Positions 30,649 to 37,675 of a DNA stretch of 59,920 nucleotides are shown here, in pieces; position 1 is the first letter of the stretch, and each line of letters opens with the position of its first letter. Location: positions 1 through 59,920 of the forward strand of contig JAFUCF010000022.1 of assembly GCA_017459845.1 (NCBI GenBank), written 5' to 3'. Under the pieces are notes generated by a model. It worked only from the letters and a program-made list of their open reading frames with translations. It searched no databases and was not told where the DNA came from. The stretch is from Candidatus Saccharimonadota bacterium. Its GTDB lineage: Bacteria > Patescibacteriota > Saccharimonadia > Saccharimonadales > Saccharimonadaceae. Made by a program: the position numbers and the translations under genes.

Positions 30649-31476
30649 ATGAAAAAAGTTTTAGCCTTTGATATTGATCAAACTTTAAACGTCGCAAAGA
30701 CGCCGATTCCAGATGAAATTGCAGACCTTCTAATAAAATGTCTAGACGATTTTATGATTTGCCCTATTTCTGGCCAGAAGTTTGATCAATTTTTAATTCA
30801 AATTGTTAACCGCTTAATAGAGCGCGGGGTGAACGCAGCGCAGCTGGCCAACCTACATCTTTTCGTCGCTCAAGGCACGCAATACTACCGATATTATCCA
30901 AATGGCTATTCTGATAAGCCTATCCAGGCCAGCGCTGCTACCGATAAAGCCCCGTATGACAAGAATAACTGGCATCTAGAATATGACTTTCCGCTCACTG
31001 ATGAAGAAGTTGAGAAAATTACAACGGTATTAGAAGAATCCGCCAAAGAAACCGGCTATTGGGAAGAAGACAAACTAGAAGAAGGCGATGAGATTATTGA
31101 AAACCGCCATTCTATGGTTGCCTTTTCTGCGCTTGGTCAGCATGCTGGCACAGCCCAGAAATATGGTTGGGATGCTGATACTAAAAAGCGCCAAGCCATC
31201 GTGGCTAAAGCTGCAGAGAAGGCCCCAGAGTTTCAATATGAAATCGGCGGTACCACTTCTATAAATGCCTTCAAAAAGGGCATGAACAAAGAGTTTGGCA
31301 TGACTAAAATGCTAGAAGTTTTAGGAATTGAGAAAAAAGACGTTCTCTACTTTGGTGATATGACTCAGCCGGGTGGCAATGATTATCCAGTCGTTAAAAT
31401 GGGCATAGATACCATCACTGTTAGAAGCCATGAAGACACGGCATATGCTTTACGTGGCATTCTAGGTGTGTTATAA
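30649..31476 (+). CDS. HAD-superfamily (type IIB) phosphatase, phosphomannomutase-like
   Basis: The 275-aa product starts with the HAD motif I VLAFDIDQTL (D at about 7 and 9), has PISGQKF as a motif II region, a cap domain, the conserved lysine region GGTTSINAFKKGMNKE and motif III/IV FGDMTQPGGNDYPV. This resembles HAD-IIB sugar phosphatases and eukaryote-type phosphomannomutases. The substrate is uncertain. GGAG lies about 8 nt before the ATG at 30649. The downstream tpiA has its promoter box inside the end of this gene. Confidence 0.85.
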   Translation: MKKVLAFDIDQTLNVAKTPIPDEIADLLIKCLDDFMICPISGQKFDQFLIQIVNRLIERGVNAAQLANLHLFVAQGTQYYRYYPNGYSDKPIQASAATDKAPYDKNNWHLEYDFPLTDEEVEKITTVLEESAKETGYWEEDKLEEGDEIIENRHSMVAFSALGQHAGTAQKYGWDADTKKRQAIVAKAAEKAPEFQYEIGGTTSINAFKKGMNKEFGMTKMLEVLGIEKKDVLYFGDMTQPGGNDYPVVKMGIDTITVRSHEDTAYALRGILGVL

Positions 31477-31483
31477 TAACCTT

Positions 31484-32254
31484 ATGGCAAAAACTTATAT
31501 CGTGGGCAACTGGAAGATGAACCTAAACGTGGGTGAGTCTTCAATCTATCTTCATAAACTTTTAAAGCGTCTTAAGATTGCGCGTGGCGTAGAGGTGATT
31601 ATCGCGCCTACCACTATCGCTCTCCAGCCGCTTTCTCTCCAGATTGATCGCAAGCGTCTAAAGCTTGCGGCGCAGAATTTCTACTATCAGGATTTTGGTG
31701 CCTACACCGGCGAAACTAGCATCTCTGCCTTGAAGGGTATTGCTGATTATGCCATCGTGGGCCACTCAGAGCGCCGCTATATTTTTAAAGAGACCGATAA
31801 AGACATTAACAAAAAGGTTGCCGCCGCGATTCGCAATAACATTACGCCAATCCTCTGCATTGGCGAGACGGAGTCCGAGAAGATTTTTGGCGAGACAAAG
31901 GATGTCCTCCGCGATCAGCTCATTGGCGGCTTGTCAGAAGTTAGTTTGGAGGATTTAAAGAAGGTGATTATCGCCTACGAGCCAGTTTGGGCGATTTCTA
32001 GCACTAAAGGCGCCAGGCTTGCCGCCCCAGATGATATCGCGGCTAGCGTAAATATCATAAGAGAGCAGCTAAAAGCGCTTTATGGCAAAGCAGCAGAGGG
32101 CATCCCGCTACTTTATGGTGGCTCGGTCAACCCATCCAATGCCGGCGCTTACCTGACCATCCCGGGTGTTAATGGTTTGCTTATCGGCGGCTCATCCTTG
32201 ATTGCAGACCATTTTATTGATATAATTGATTTAGCAAAAAGAGTAGTGAGATAA
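31484..32254 (+). CDS. tpiA: Triosephosphate isomerase
   Basis: TpiA interconverts dihydroxyacetone phosphate and glyceraldehyde 3-phosphate. The 256-aa product has NWKMN near the N-terminus with the catalytic lysine, VGHSERR (catalytic His), YEPVWAI (catalytic Glu) and LLYGGSVNPSNA. TATAAT (31472-31477) ends 6 nt before the ATG with no ribosome site, so it is likely leaderless. The next gene starts directly after its stop codon. Confidence 0.97.
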   Translation: MAKTYIVGNWKMNLNVGESSIYLHKLLKRLKIARGVEVIIAPTTIALQPLSLQIDRKRLKLAAQNFYYQDFGAYTGETSISALKGIADYAIVGHSERRYIFKETDKDINKKVAAAIRNNITPILCIGETESEKIFGETKDVLRDQLIGGLSEVSLEDLKKVIIAYEPVWAISSTKGARLAAPDDIAASVNIIREQLKALYGKAAEGIPLLYGGSVNPSNAGAYLTIPGVNGLLIGGSSLIADHFIDIIDLAKRVVR

Positions 32255-32255
32255 C

Positions 32256-33179
32256 ATGAGCAAAATAGACGTCCCAGATGTAGAGCCAACCGCTGCCGCC
32301 GTACCAAAGGCGCCGCAGGCTGCTAGTGTTAGTAAGTCTCCTCGCCCGCGTGGCCGTTATATTGACTTTGCTCCGCGCCGTCAGGCTGCTGCTCCGGCCG
32401 CCAAGCCGGCCCCAGTATCGGCTGCTGCTCCGGCCGCCAAGCCGGCCCCAGTATCGCCTGCCGCTCGCCCTATTAGTTCTCTAAGGGTAGCAGACGTCAT
32501 TAGTACTACTAAAAATTCTAAAAACACCCGTGAATACGTAGATGGGATGACAGTCGCCCCTAAAAAAGTTGCTATGCCCACATCTAATGTCCCGCTTGTA
32601 GAAATTAAGAAAACCACCATTACTGCCCAAGACGCTGATCTATATGATGAGCCTCAGGAGGAAATTGTCGCCAATGTGGATGCAGATGATGACCAGCTAC
32701 TCAAAGATTTTGACCAACTTGGCACAGCCGAAACAGAAGAGGATCTAGAGGCGGCGCTAGATGATTTCGCCGATGGGGCAGAGTTAGAAGATGCCCAAGA
32801 AGATTTCATTGCCGAAGAAGATCCAGAGGATTACGTAGAGACAGTCTTGTCTCAAGTCAACGAGACACGCACCGAGACGGTCGTTCGCCGCTCCCCGTTT
32901 TTAAAGAATTATCATATCGAGAAGCGCCCTCTCTCAAACCGCGCTCCAGCTAGAGAGCAGCTGCCTTCGGCCGAGGCCCTAGAGCCTACCCCACACGAAG
33001 AATACGAGGAGGAGAAGTTTAAACGCCAGGCTGATTCTGTCCCGGATAACGCCGAAGAGCCAGTTGCTACTAAGACTGAGAAAACCGGCTCGAAGCTGGG
33101 TATGTTTATCACCGTTGCCATCACTATCTTGCTTGGCGCTGGCGTAGGTGTGTTTGTTTATCTTGCCTTCTTCCAATAA
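32256..33179 (+). CDS. Low-complexity protein with C-terminal membrane anchor
   Basis: The 307-aa product is mostly disordered: an Ala/Pro/Lys-rich N-terminus with a perfect tandem repeat of 12 residues, a central acidic stretch (about 130-200) and one C-terminal membrane helix (about 284-305). No enzyme motif was seen. It starts one base after tpiA. A tail-anchored or single-pass protein facing the cytoplasm is the simplest reading. Confidence 0.7.
   Translation: MSKIDVPDVEPTAAAVPKAPQAASVSKSPRPRGRYIDFAPRRQAAAPAAKPAPVSAAAPAAKPAPVSPAARPISSLRVADVISTTKNSKNTREYVDGMTVAPKKVAMPTSNVPLVEIKKTTITAQDADLYDEPQEEIVANVDADDDQLLKDFDQLGTAETEEDLEAALDDFADGAELEDAQEDFIAEEDPEDYVETVLSQVNETRTETVVRRSPFLKNYHIEKRPLSNRAPAREQLPSAEALEPTPHEEYEEEKFKRQADSVPDNAEEPVATKTEKTGSKLGMFITVAITILLGAGVGVFVYLAFFQ
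32385..32456 (+). repeat. Perfect 36-bp tandem repeat
   Basis: Two identical 36-bp units (32385-32420 and 32421-32456) encode the duplicated Ala/Pro/Lys block. Perfect identity suggests recent slippage. Confidence 0.9.
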
Positions 33180-33197
33180 AAAAGGCTGTGGAAAACT

Positions 33198-33221
33198 CGC
33201 CCGAAAATCGGGCGTTTTTTT
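33198..33221 (+). terminator. Terminator
   Basis: CGCCCGA/TCGGGCG stem with AAA loop and seven T. Confidence 0.9.
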
Positions 33222-33232
33222 ATAAAAAGGTC

Positions 33233-33261
33233 TTGCAATTAAGTAAGCTTAAGCCTATAAT
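33233..33261 (+). promoter_or_regulatory. Promoter of surface locus 2
   Basis: TTGCAA (33233-33238), 17-nt spacer and TATAAT (33256-33261). Confidence 0.7.
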
Positions 33262-33268
33262 AATAAGT

Positions 33269-33296
33269 ACCAAAGGTCATAAACCAAAGGTCATAA
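33269..33296 (+). repeat. Tandem 14-nt repeat in 5' leader
   Basis: ACCAAAGGTCATAA occurs twice in direct tandem just downstream of the -10 box, in the leader of the gene at 33329. It could bind a regulator or be replication slippage. Confidence 0.75.
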
Positions 33297-33328
33297 TAAT
33301 AACAAAATAATAATAAAAAGGAAATATT

Positions 33329-33958
33329 ATGAAATCTACAAAAATCATCGCAGGTCTTGGCGTAGCTGCCGCTCTTGGCGTCGCCGCTATCCCTGTAGCT
33401 TCTTTTGCTGAAGGTGAGCCTCAGCCTGCATCAAGCACTGTAAATTTGAGTGCTACGATTGCTTCTGATCTTAGCCTGACAATTGCCGAAGGTGGAAACT
33501 CTATCAACTTTGGTAATGCTCTTTCTGCAGGTGCTGCTTCTACGGCAGAAAATGCAACTTCTGTTATCACCGTTACTACTAACTGGCCAAATGGCTATGA
33601 GCTAACAGGCAAGTCCACTGGTGACCTTGCTGCCACAGGCACCACTGATAAGATCGCAGAATTTGCTACAGCTTCTACCATTTCTGGCGAAGGCGCTGCA
33701 GATGGTTGGGGTGCTCACGTTGCTATGAAACAAGGGGCATCTTTTGATAACACTAGCGCATTCAAAGATTTGACCGCTGGCCAGTATCTAGGCTTCAATG
33801 GCGCAACCGGTAGAGTAATCGACAAGAAGGCTGCCAAAAGCGGTCAGGTTTCTAACGACTATACCGTAACCTACGGTCTTAAGGCAAAAGCCAACCAAGC
33901 TTCTGGTACCTATACAGGTACTATTACCTACACTGCTACTGCAGTTTCTGGTAGCTAA
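33329..33958 (+). CDS. Secreted small beta-rich surface protein (WxL-like)
   Basis: The 209-aa product has a signal peptide (cleavage about residue 27, VASFAEG) and a mature domain of beta-strand type with SLTIAEGGNSINFG, TNWPNGYELTG and the C-terminal SGTYTGTITYTATAVSGS. The final block resembles the C-terminal strand pattern of WxL-domain and related cell-wall proteins, and the next gene is a WxL-interacting-protein homologue, which supports the idea. A strict WxL motif is not obvious. Expression is probably high, judging from the promoter and AAAGGA site. Confidence 0.65.
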   Translation: MKSTKIIAGLGVAAALGVAAIPVASFAEGEPQPASSTVNLSATIASDLSLTIAEGGNSINFGNALSAGAASTAENATSVITVTTNWPNGYELTGKSTGDLAATGTTDKIAEFATASTISGEGAADGWGAHVAMKQGASFDNTSAFKDLTAGQYLGFNGATGRVIDKKAAKSGQVSNDYTVTYGLKAKANQASGTYTGTITYTATAVSGS

Positions 33959-33979
33959 TTATAAGAAACTCTTGTTTCG

Positions 33980-34006
33980 CCGCCCCAATCATGGGGCGGT
34001 TTTTTG
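33980..34006 (+). terminator. Terminator
   Basis: CCGCCCC/GGGGCGG stem with loop AATCAT and T-run. Confidence 0.9.
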
Positions 34007-34080
34007 TAAAAATAGTAAATTTTACCATATCTTTTTTAAATGTGCTCGTGTATAATAAATTAATAAATAGGAGAGAATGT

Positions 34081-35016
34081 ATGAAAACCAGAAATAAAGT
34101 TTTTGTAATGGGCGCCTTTATTACTGTACTTGCGGCTCTAGGCATTGTCAAGCCAGCAGCAGCTGAAAAATTTGGGATAGGTATTAGTCCGGCAGAGTTT
34201 GTAATAGATCTAAAGCCAGGGCAGGTATATACAGAAAAATTTATGGTTGAGAACAAGGGCGAGGAAGACGTTTCGTATCGTGCTTCTATATCTCCATACC
34301 AGCAGCTCAATCTGGAAAATGGCAAGACAGAGGCTTCATACACCACAAAAAACGAATATACTGAAATTGTTGAATGGATAAAATTTACTGGCGGTGAGGA
34401 AGGCACTATTCCAGTAGGAGGTAAAGCAACTGTTACTTTTACGATTACAGTTCCTAAGGATGCCCCTGGAGGCGGCCAGTATGCTGTCCCGTTTGTTACT
34501 ACAACAAACAATGAGGCTAATCTTTCGGAAGGTTCCTCGGTAGGGCAAGCGCTTAGTGGCGGCCCAGTCATTTATGCTACGGTAGACGGTGTAACCCGGA
34601 CTGAGGGTACAATTAAGACGAATGACATTAATGGTTTTCTCTTCAACCCTCCGTTTACAGCGTCAACCACTGTAGCTAATAATGGTAATATCCATACATA
34701 CGCTACTCAAATCATGAAAGTCTTCTCTCTGTTCTCTAGCGAAAGTATCTACAACAATGAAGAGAGTCCCTCGACCTTCATCGTCTTACCTGGTGGTACA
34801 AAATATAATGCGGTGAACTGGTCTGCAGAGCAAGGCGCACCATCAATCGGCATCTTTAAAGTTCAATCTGAAGTTAAAATCTTCGATCAAGTATCGAAGG
34901 TAGAGAAGATAGTTATTGTTTGTCCAATGTGGGTATTAATCTTAGTTTTGGTATTCATCTTAGCAGTTATCTTCTGGCTTATCTCTCGCGCCAAAGCCCG
35001 CAAGGCCGAGAAATAG
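34081..35016 (+). CDS. DUF916/WxL-interacting-protein-like surface protein (second copy)
   Basis: The 311-aa product has a signal peptide (IVKPAAAEK), a DUF916-type domain (FGIGISPAEFVIDLKPG, ENKGEEDVSYRASISPY, PKDAPGGGQYAVPFV), a second beta domain and a C-terminal membrane helix followed by RAKARKAEK. It is a paralogue of the 16848-17903 product. Pairing with a small secreted beta protein upstream mimics WxL/WxL-interacting-protein operons. TATAAT near 34051 and AGGAGAG precede the ATG. Confidence 0.82.
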   Translation: MKTRNKVFVMGAFITVLAALGIVKPAAAEKFGIGISPAEFVIDLKPGQVYTEKFMVENKGEEDVSYRASISPYQQLNLENGKTEASYTTKNEYTEIVEWIKFTGGEEGTIPVGGKATVTFTITVPKDAPGGGQYAVPFVTTTNNEANLSEGSSVGQALSGGPVIYATVDGVTRTEGTIKTNDINGFLFNPPFTASTTVANNGNIHTYATQIMKVFSLFSSESIYNNEESPSTFIVLPGGTKYNAVNWSAEQGAPSIGIFKVQSEVKIFDQVSKVEKIVIVCPMWVLILVLVFILAVIFWLISRAKARKAEK

Positions 35017-35049
35017 TTTTGCCCTGGCTCTCGTCGTCACAGAGCCAAC

Positions 35050-35078
35050 GGGCTTTCGCCCCACATCCTCACACCAAA
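35050..35078 (+). repeat. Direct repeat, left copy (flanks defence/TA module)
   Basis: GGGCTTTCGCCCCACA followed by TCCTCACACCAAA. Matches 36611-36639 with about one difference over 28 nt; both lie just ahead of a terminator hairpin. Confidence 0.85.
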
Positions 35079-35090
35079 CCTCACACCAAA

Positions 35091-35119
35091 ACCCGCCCTT
35101 GAAAAGGGGGCGGTTTTTT
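35091..35119. terminator. Bidirectional terminator
   Basis: CCCGCCCTT/AGGGGGCGG stem with GAAA loop and T-run, between convergent genes. Confidence 0.8.
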
Positions 35120-35138
35120 ATAACTCAAGACATATGGC

Positions 35139-35969
35139 CTAATTACTCCTCCAAGCACGGAAAAGGTCATATCCCTTTTTTGTTGGGGTATAGCGTCTAT
35201 CTGCACCGTTGGCATACCGTGTCTCTCTTAAATAATCTTTTCTAATCAAGTCATCTATATTAGCTAGAATTTCATTTATAGAGTAATGCTTGCAGAGCGT
35301 ATCTGCATCTTTCTGCGCCTTGCCATTTGCTATTAGCGTAGTGCCATCTAAACTAGTCAGCGCATCTAGCTCGAAATTATCATTGATTTTTGACATCATT
35401 CTCATAATTTTCTCTTCTATATCGTCCAAGTCATTACCTATATGGTAAGATGGAGTATTCTTAGCCTCATTCTCTGTCGTTTTGATAAACTGCTCAATAC
35501 ATAATTCTATCTGCTTCGCTAAAGTTTTACAGAAGTTTGTCCCAGACGAGTCATTAGCAATAGAGAAACCATTTACTTTCCTTTGTGCTATGTCAAACGG
35601 TAGTTCTTCCATTTTTCCCAAATCTTGATTAAAGACGAGCAACACGCTATTCTCGGAATGTGTCGCAGTAGCAAATCCAACTTCATACATTACATTTGGA
35701 TTTGGAAAAGAGCGATTGCCACTAAGGCTTTGCCCTACTAGAGAAATGTCGGCTAAAAGCAAGTTGCATTTTTGGATTTTATTATGTAAGATACGAGTAA
35801 TATGCGGGGAGCCAGCGGAATCAGCTGTATCCTGGTCTAAGACAATCTCCACTGGTGACGATTGATACTTCGCGTTTAGTTCCTGAATTGTCTCCCGTAT
35901 GAATTTGTCTAGATAATTGCGGGTATCCTGATGACTTGACTGCCATGAGTAAAAAATTATATATTTCAT
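35139..35969 (-). CDS. TIR-like domain protein with C-terminal winged-helix region
   Basis: The 276-aa product begins MKYIIFYSWQS, a signature of bacterial TIR-like/CAP12-type domains. It continues with LLADISLVGQ and NPNVMYEVGFAT, where the Glu is placed like the catalytic Glu of NAD-cleaving TIR enzymes. The C-terminal part (about 185-276) looks like a winged helix (IDDLIRKDYLRETRYANGADRRYTPTKKGYDLF). It is probably a stand-alone immune or stress effector, though NADase activity is only inferred. TATAAT and AGGAG precede the ATG. It is divergent from the toxin-antitoxin pair. Confidence 0.78.
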   Translation of the reverse strand: MKYIIFYSWQSSHQDTRNYLDKFIRETIQELNAKYQSSPVEIVLDQDTADSAGSPHITRILHNKIQKCNLLLADISLVGQSLSGNRSFPNPNVMYEVGFATATHSENSVLLVFNQDLGKMEELPFDIAQRKVNGFSIANDSSGTNFCKTLAKQIELCIEQFIKTTENEAKNTPSYHIGNDLDDIEEKIMRMMSKINDNFELDALTSLDGTTLIANGKAQKDADTLCKHYSINEILANIDDLIRKDYLRETRYANGADRRYTPTKKGYDLFRAWRSN

Positions 35970-36010
35970 ATTTTCTCCTGCTTGCCTGTATTATATCACA
36001 TAATAAAGTA

Positions 36011-36039
36011 TTGACAAAGCACAAACGAAGTAATACAAT
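36011..36039 (+). promoter_or_regulatory. Promoter of the toxin-antitoxin operon
   Basis: TTGACA (36011-36016), exact 17-nt spacer and TACAAT (36034-36039). The -10 ends 6 nt before the antitoxin ATG at 36046, so the antitoxin mRNA is probably leaderless. Confidence 0.8.
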
Positions 36040-36045
36040 GTAAAT

Positions 36046-36318
36046 ATGTACGATACCGCAATTACTTTTAGAACGAATAGCAAAACAAAGCGCCAAGCAC
36101 AGAAGCTTTTTTCAAACCTAGGGATGGATACGAGCACTGCGCTTAACATCTTCTTGAAAAAATCTTTACAAACAGGCGGGATACCTTTTGAGGTGACTAC
36201 AGAGCAGCCAAATCATATAACCTTGGCTGCCATAGATGATGCTATGAATGATAATAACATGAGTGGGCCCTATGAGAGTGTAGATGATCTTATGGAGGCC
36301 CTTGATGCTGAAGATTAA
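36046..36318 (+). CDS. RelB/DinJ family antitoxin
   Basis: The 90-aa product has a ribbon-helix-helix N-terminus (ITFRTNSKTKRQAQKLFSNL then GMDTSTALNIFLKKSL) and ends PYESVDDLMEALDAED, matching DinJ antitoxins in order and length. It would bind and neutralise the toxin encoded immediately downstream and repress the operon. Confidence 0.92.
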   Translation: MYDTAITFRTNSKTKRQAQKLFSNLGMDTSTALNIFLKKSLQTGGIPFEVTTEQPNHITLAAIDDAMNDNNMSGPYESVDDLMEALDAED

Positions 36319-36583
36319 GACAACTGCTCAGTTCAATAAAGACTACAAGCTGGCAAAGCGGCGTGGATATAAGAGTATTAGATTAGAAAAAGCTATTAGG
36401 CTGTTGGCCAATGAGCACCCGTTGCCAATCCAGTATCATGACCACGTTCTACGCGACACGGCTAGGTATAGCAATGTTCGCGAGTGTCATATTCAGCCAG
36501 ATTGGCTGCTTATCTACAGAATCGAGAAAGAGTTAGAGATTCTTAGGCTTATTCGTACTGGTACACATAGCGACTTGTTCTAA
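36305..36583 (+). CDS. YafQ/RelE family mRNA interferase toxin
   Basis: The 92-aa product has the YafQ layout: KTTAQFNKDYKLAKRRG, LPIQYHDHVL, the catalytic region YSNVRECHIQPDWLLIYRI and LRLIRTGTHSDLF. YafQ toxins cleave mRNA on ribosomes. I use the ATG at 36305, giving the usual length; the antitoxin overlaps by 14 nt. Confidence 0.93.
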   Translation: MLKIKTTAQFNKDYKLAKRRGYKSIRLEKAIRLLANEHPLPIQYHDHVLRDTARYSNVRECHIQPDWLLIYRIEKELEILRLIRTGTHSDLF

Positions 36584-36610
36584 TTCATGCTATATGCCGC
36601 AAGGCCATCA

Positions 36611-36639
36611 GGGCTTTCGCCCCACACCCTCACACCAAA
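36611..36639 (+). repeat. Direct repeat, right copy (flanks defence/TA module)
   Basis: Second copy of the repeat at 35050-35078, again followed by a terminator-like CGCCCTT/AAGGGTGG stem (to about 36667). Confidence 0.85.
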
Positions 36640-36684
36640 ATCGCCCTTGAAATAAGGGTGGTTTTTGTGGTATAATAATTTCAC

Positions 36685-36759
36685 GCAGGTGTAGTACAGC
36701 GGTTAGTATACAAGTTTTCCAAACTTGGGATGAGAGTTCGACTCTCTCCACCTGCACCA
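36685..36759 (+). tRNA. tRNA-Gly (anticodon UCC)
   Basis: A 75-nt tRNA with acceptor stem GCAGGTG/CACCTGC, anticodon loop TTTCCAA, T-arm GAGTTCGACTC, discriminator A and an encoded CCA. Confidence 0.94.
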
Positions 36760-36830
36760 ATATAGGTGAAATGCGCAGAGGTTCGAATCGAGCGTAGCGA
36801 GATCCACTTCCGCCCACCTGCACCAATAAC
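36760..36830 (+). repeat. tRNA-associated element with copy of the tRNA-Gly 3' end
   Basis: A 15-nt copy of the tRNA end CCACCTGCACCAATA lies at 36814-36828, including bases past the CCA. It follows a hairpin-rich stretch with GAGCGTAGCGAG. Confidence 0.75.
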
Positions 36831-36836
36831 AATATG

Positions 36837-36913
36837 GTGGGATTAGCTCAGATGGTTAGAGCGTCTGATTGTGGTCCAGAAGGTCGTCGGTTCGATCCCG
36901 ATATCCCACCCCA
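36837..36913 (+). tRNA. tRNA-His (anticodon GUG)
   Basis: Acceptor stem GTGGGAT/ATCCCAC, anticodon loop TTGTGGT, T-arm CGGTTCGATCCCG, discriminator C opposite a genomically encoded G(-1) at 36836 (the histidine identity pair) and an encoded CCA. Confidence 0.94.
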
Positions 36914-37163
36914 GAATAAAAAGAATCCCCGAAGGGGATTATTTTTATTCTGTCTGTGGGTACGGCGAACCGACGAGGCGCGAAGCGCCGTCGGTTCGAT
37001 CCCGAACGCCCCTTGGGACGCGTCCACTATCCCACCCCAGTAGGAGCCGAAGCAAGCAAAAAAGCTTGCTTTTTTGGTTAGCGAGGCGACGCCCTGGGGA
37101 AGACGCGCGAAGCGCGGCTACCACACTGTAGGAGCCGAAGCAAGCAAAAAAGCTTGCTTTTTG
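36914..37163 (+). repeat. Palindromic cluster with copies of the tRNA-His 3' half
   Basis: No gene is evident. After a CCCCGAAGGGG hairpin comes an inverted T-arm copy CGAACCGACGA (36966-36976), a GGCGCGAAGCGCC hairpin and a direct copy CGTCGGTTCGATCCCGA (36989-37005). That copy is interrupted by a segment with the 12-mer CCCCTTGGGACG (37009-37020) and then resumes as TATCCCACCCCAG (37028-37040). Two direct copies of TAGGAGCCGAAGCAAGC plus its hairpin follow (37041-37075, 37129-37163). Confidence 0.8.
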
Positions 37164-37511
37164 CTATATTCCGTGGCCAATAAGGGAGCCGGAAAAGCCG
37201 TCGCCAGACGTATCCCGCCCACTTCTAGAGTATCTTGTATTATCACTAAAGCCGCTGCGCGTGCGCGGCACATATTTTCTTGCCCGCTCTGCAGTATATG
37301 CCCCACGCACTAACCGTGCATTCTCATATCCTTGGATGTATCTCCTCCGCTCGTCGGCGGCTTTTTGGTCGGAAAAGCTCCCTGGGATACTGCCGCAACC
37401 ATTACTGCCAAAATGCTCGCTCTGCGCCACGGCAAACCCAGAAGAATGCAAAACCTCATCGGTGCTTTTCTCACCGCGAATTCGGCTAAAAAGTTTACGC
37501 TGGTCTGCCAT
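37164..37511 (-). CDS. Small Arg/Gly/Ser-rich hypothetical protein
   Basis: A 115-aa frame with ATG at 37511. TACAAT on the coding strand ends about 6 nt upstream, the leaderless pattern seen at many genes here. The product begins MADQRKLFSRIRGEKSTDEV and is rich in Arg, Gly, Ser and Tyr, without membrane segments. It abuts repeat debris at its 3' end. I do not recognise it; the start-site architecture is the main support. Confidence 0.5.
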   Translation of the reverse strand: MADQRKLFSRIRGEKSTDEVLHSSGFAVAQSEHFGSNGCGSIPGSFSDQKAADERRRYIQGYENARLVRGAYTAERARKYVPRTRSGFSDNTRYSRSGRDTSGDGFSGSLIGHGI

Positions 37512-37561
37512 AAAACTATTGTAGCACATACTGGCGTACCGCCAAAAATATGTCAAAACGC

Positions 37562-37590
37562 TTGACAATCTATACACTTTGTGATAAAAT
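37562..37590 (+). promoter_or_regulatory. Consensus-like promoter of the atypical two-gene island
   Basis: TTGACA (37562-37567), 17-nt spacer and TAAAAT (37585-37590). The roughly 80-nt leader has an extra GAGGAGG before the real AGGAGG site at the gene. Confidence 0.8.
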
Positions 37591-37675
37591 GTCAGACAGT
37601 AGATCGGGCGATGAGGAGGAAACCCAATTCGCTTTTTTGTAACTATTGTTCTTTTAAAAACAGGAGGAAAAAACA

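Noticed and set aside
36608-36832. Minus-strand frame across tRNA-Gly
   Set aside because: Antisense tRNA artefact, no start signals.
36834-37131. Plus-strand frames over tRNA-His and the repeats
   Set aside because: They translate tRNA and palindromic repeats and lack ribosome sites.
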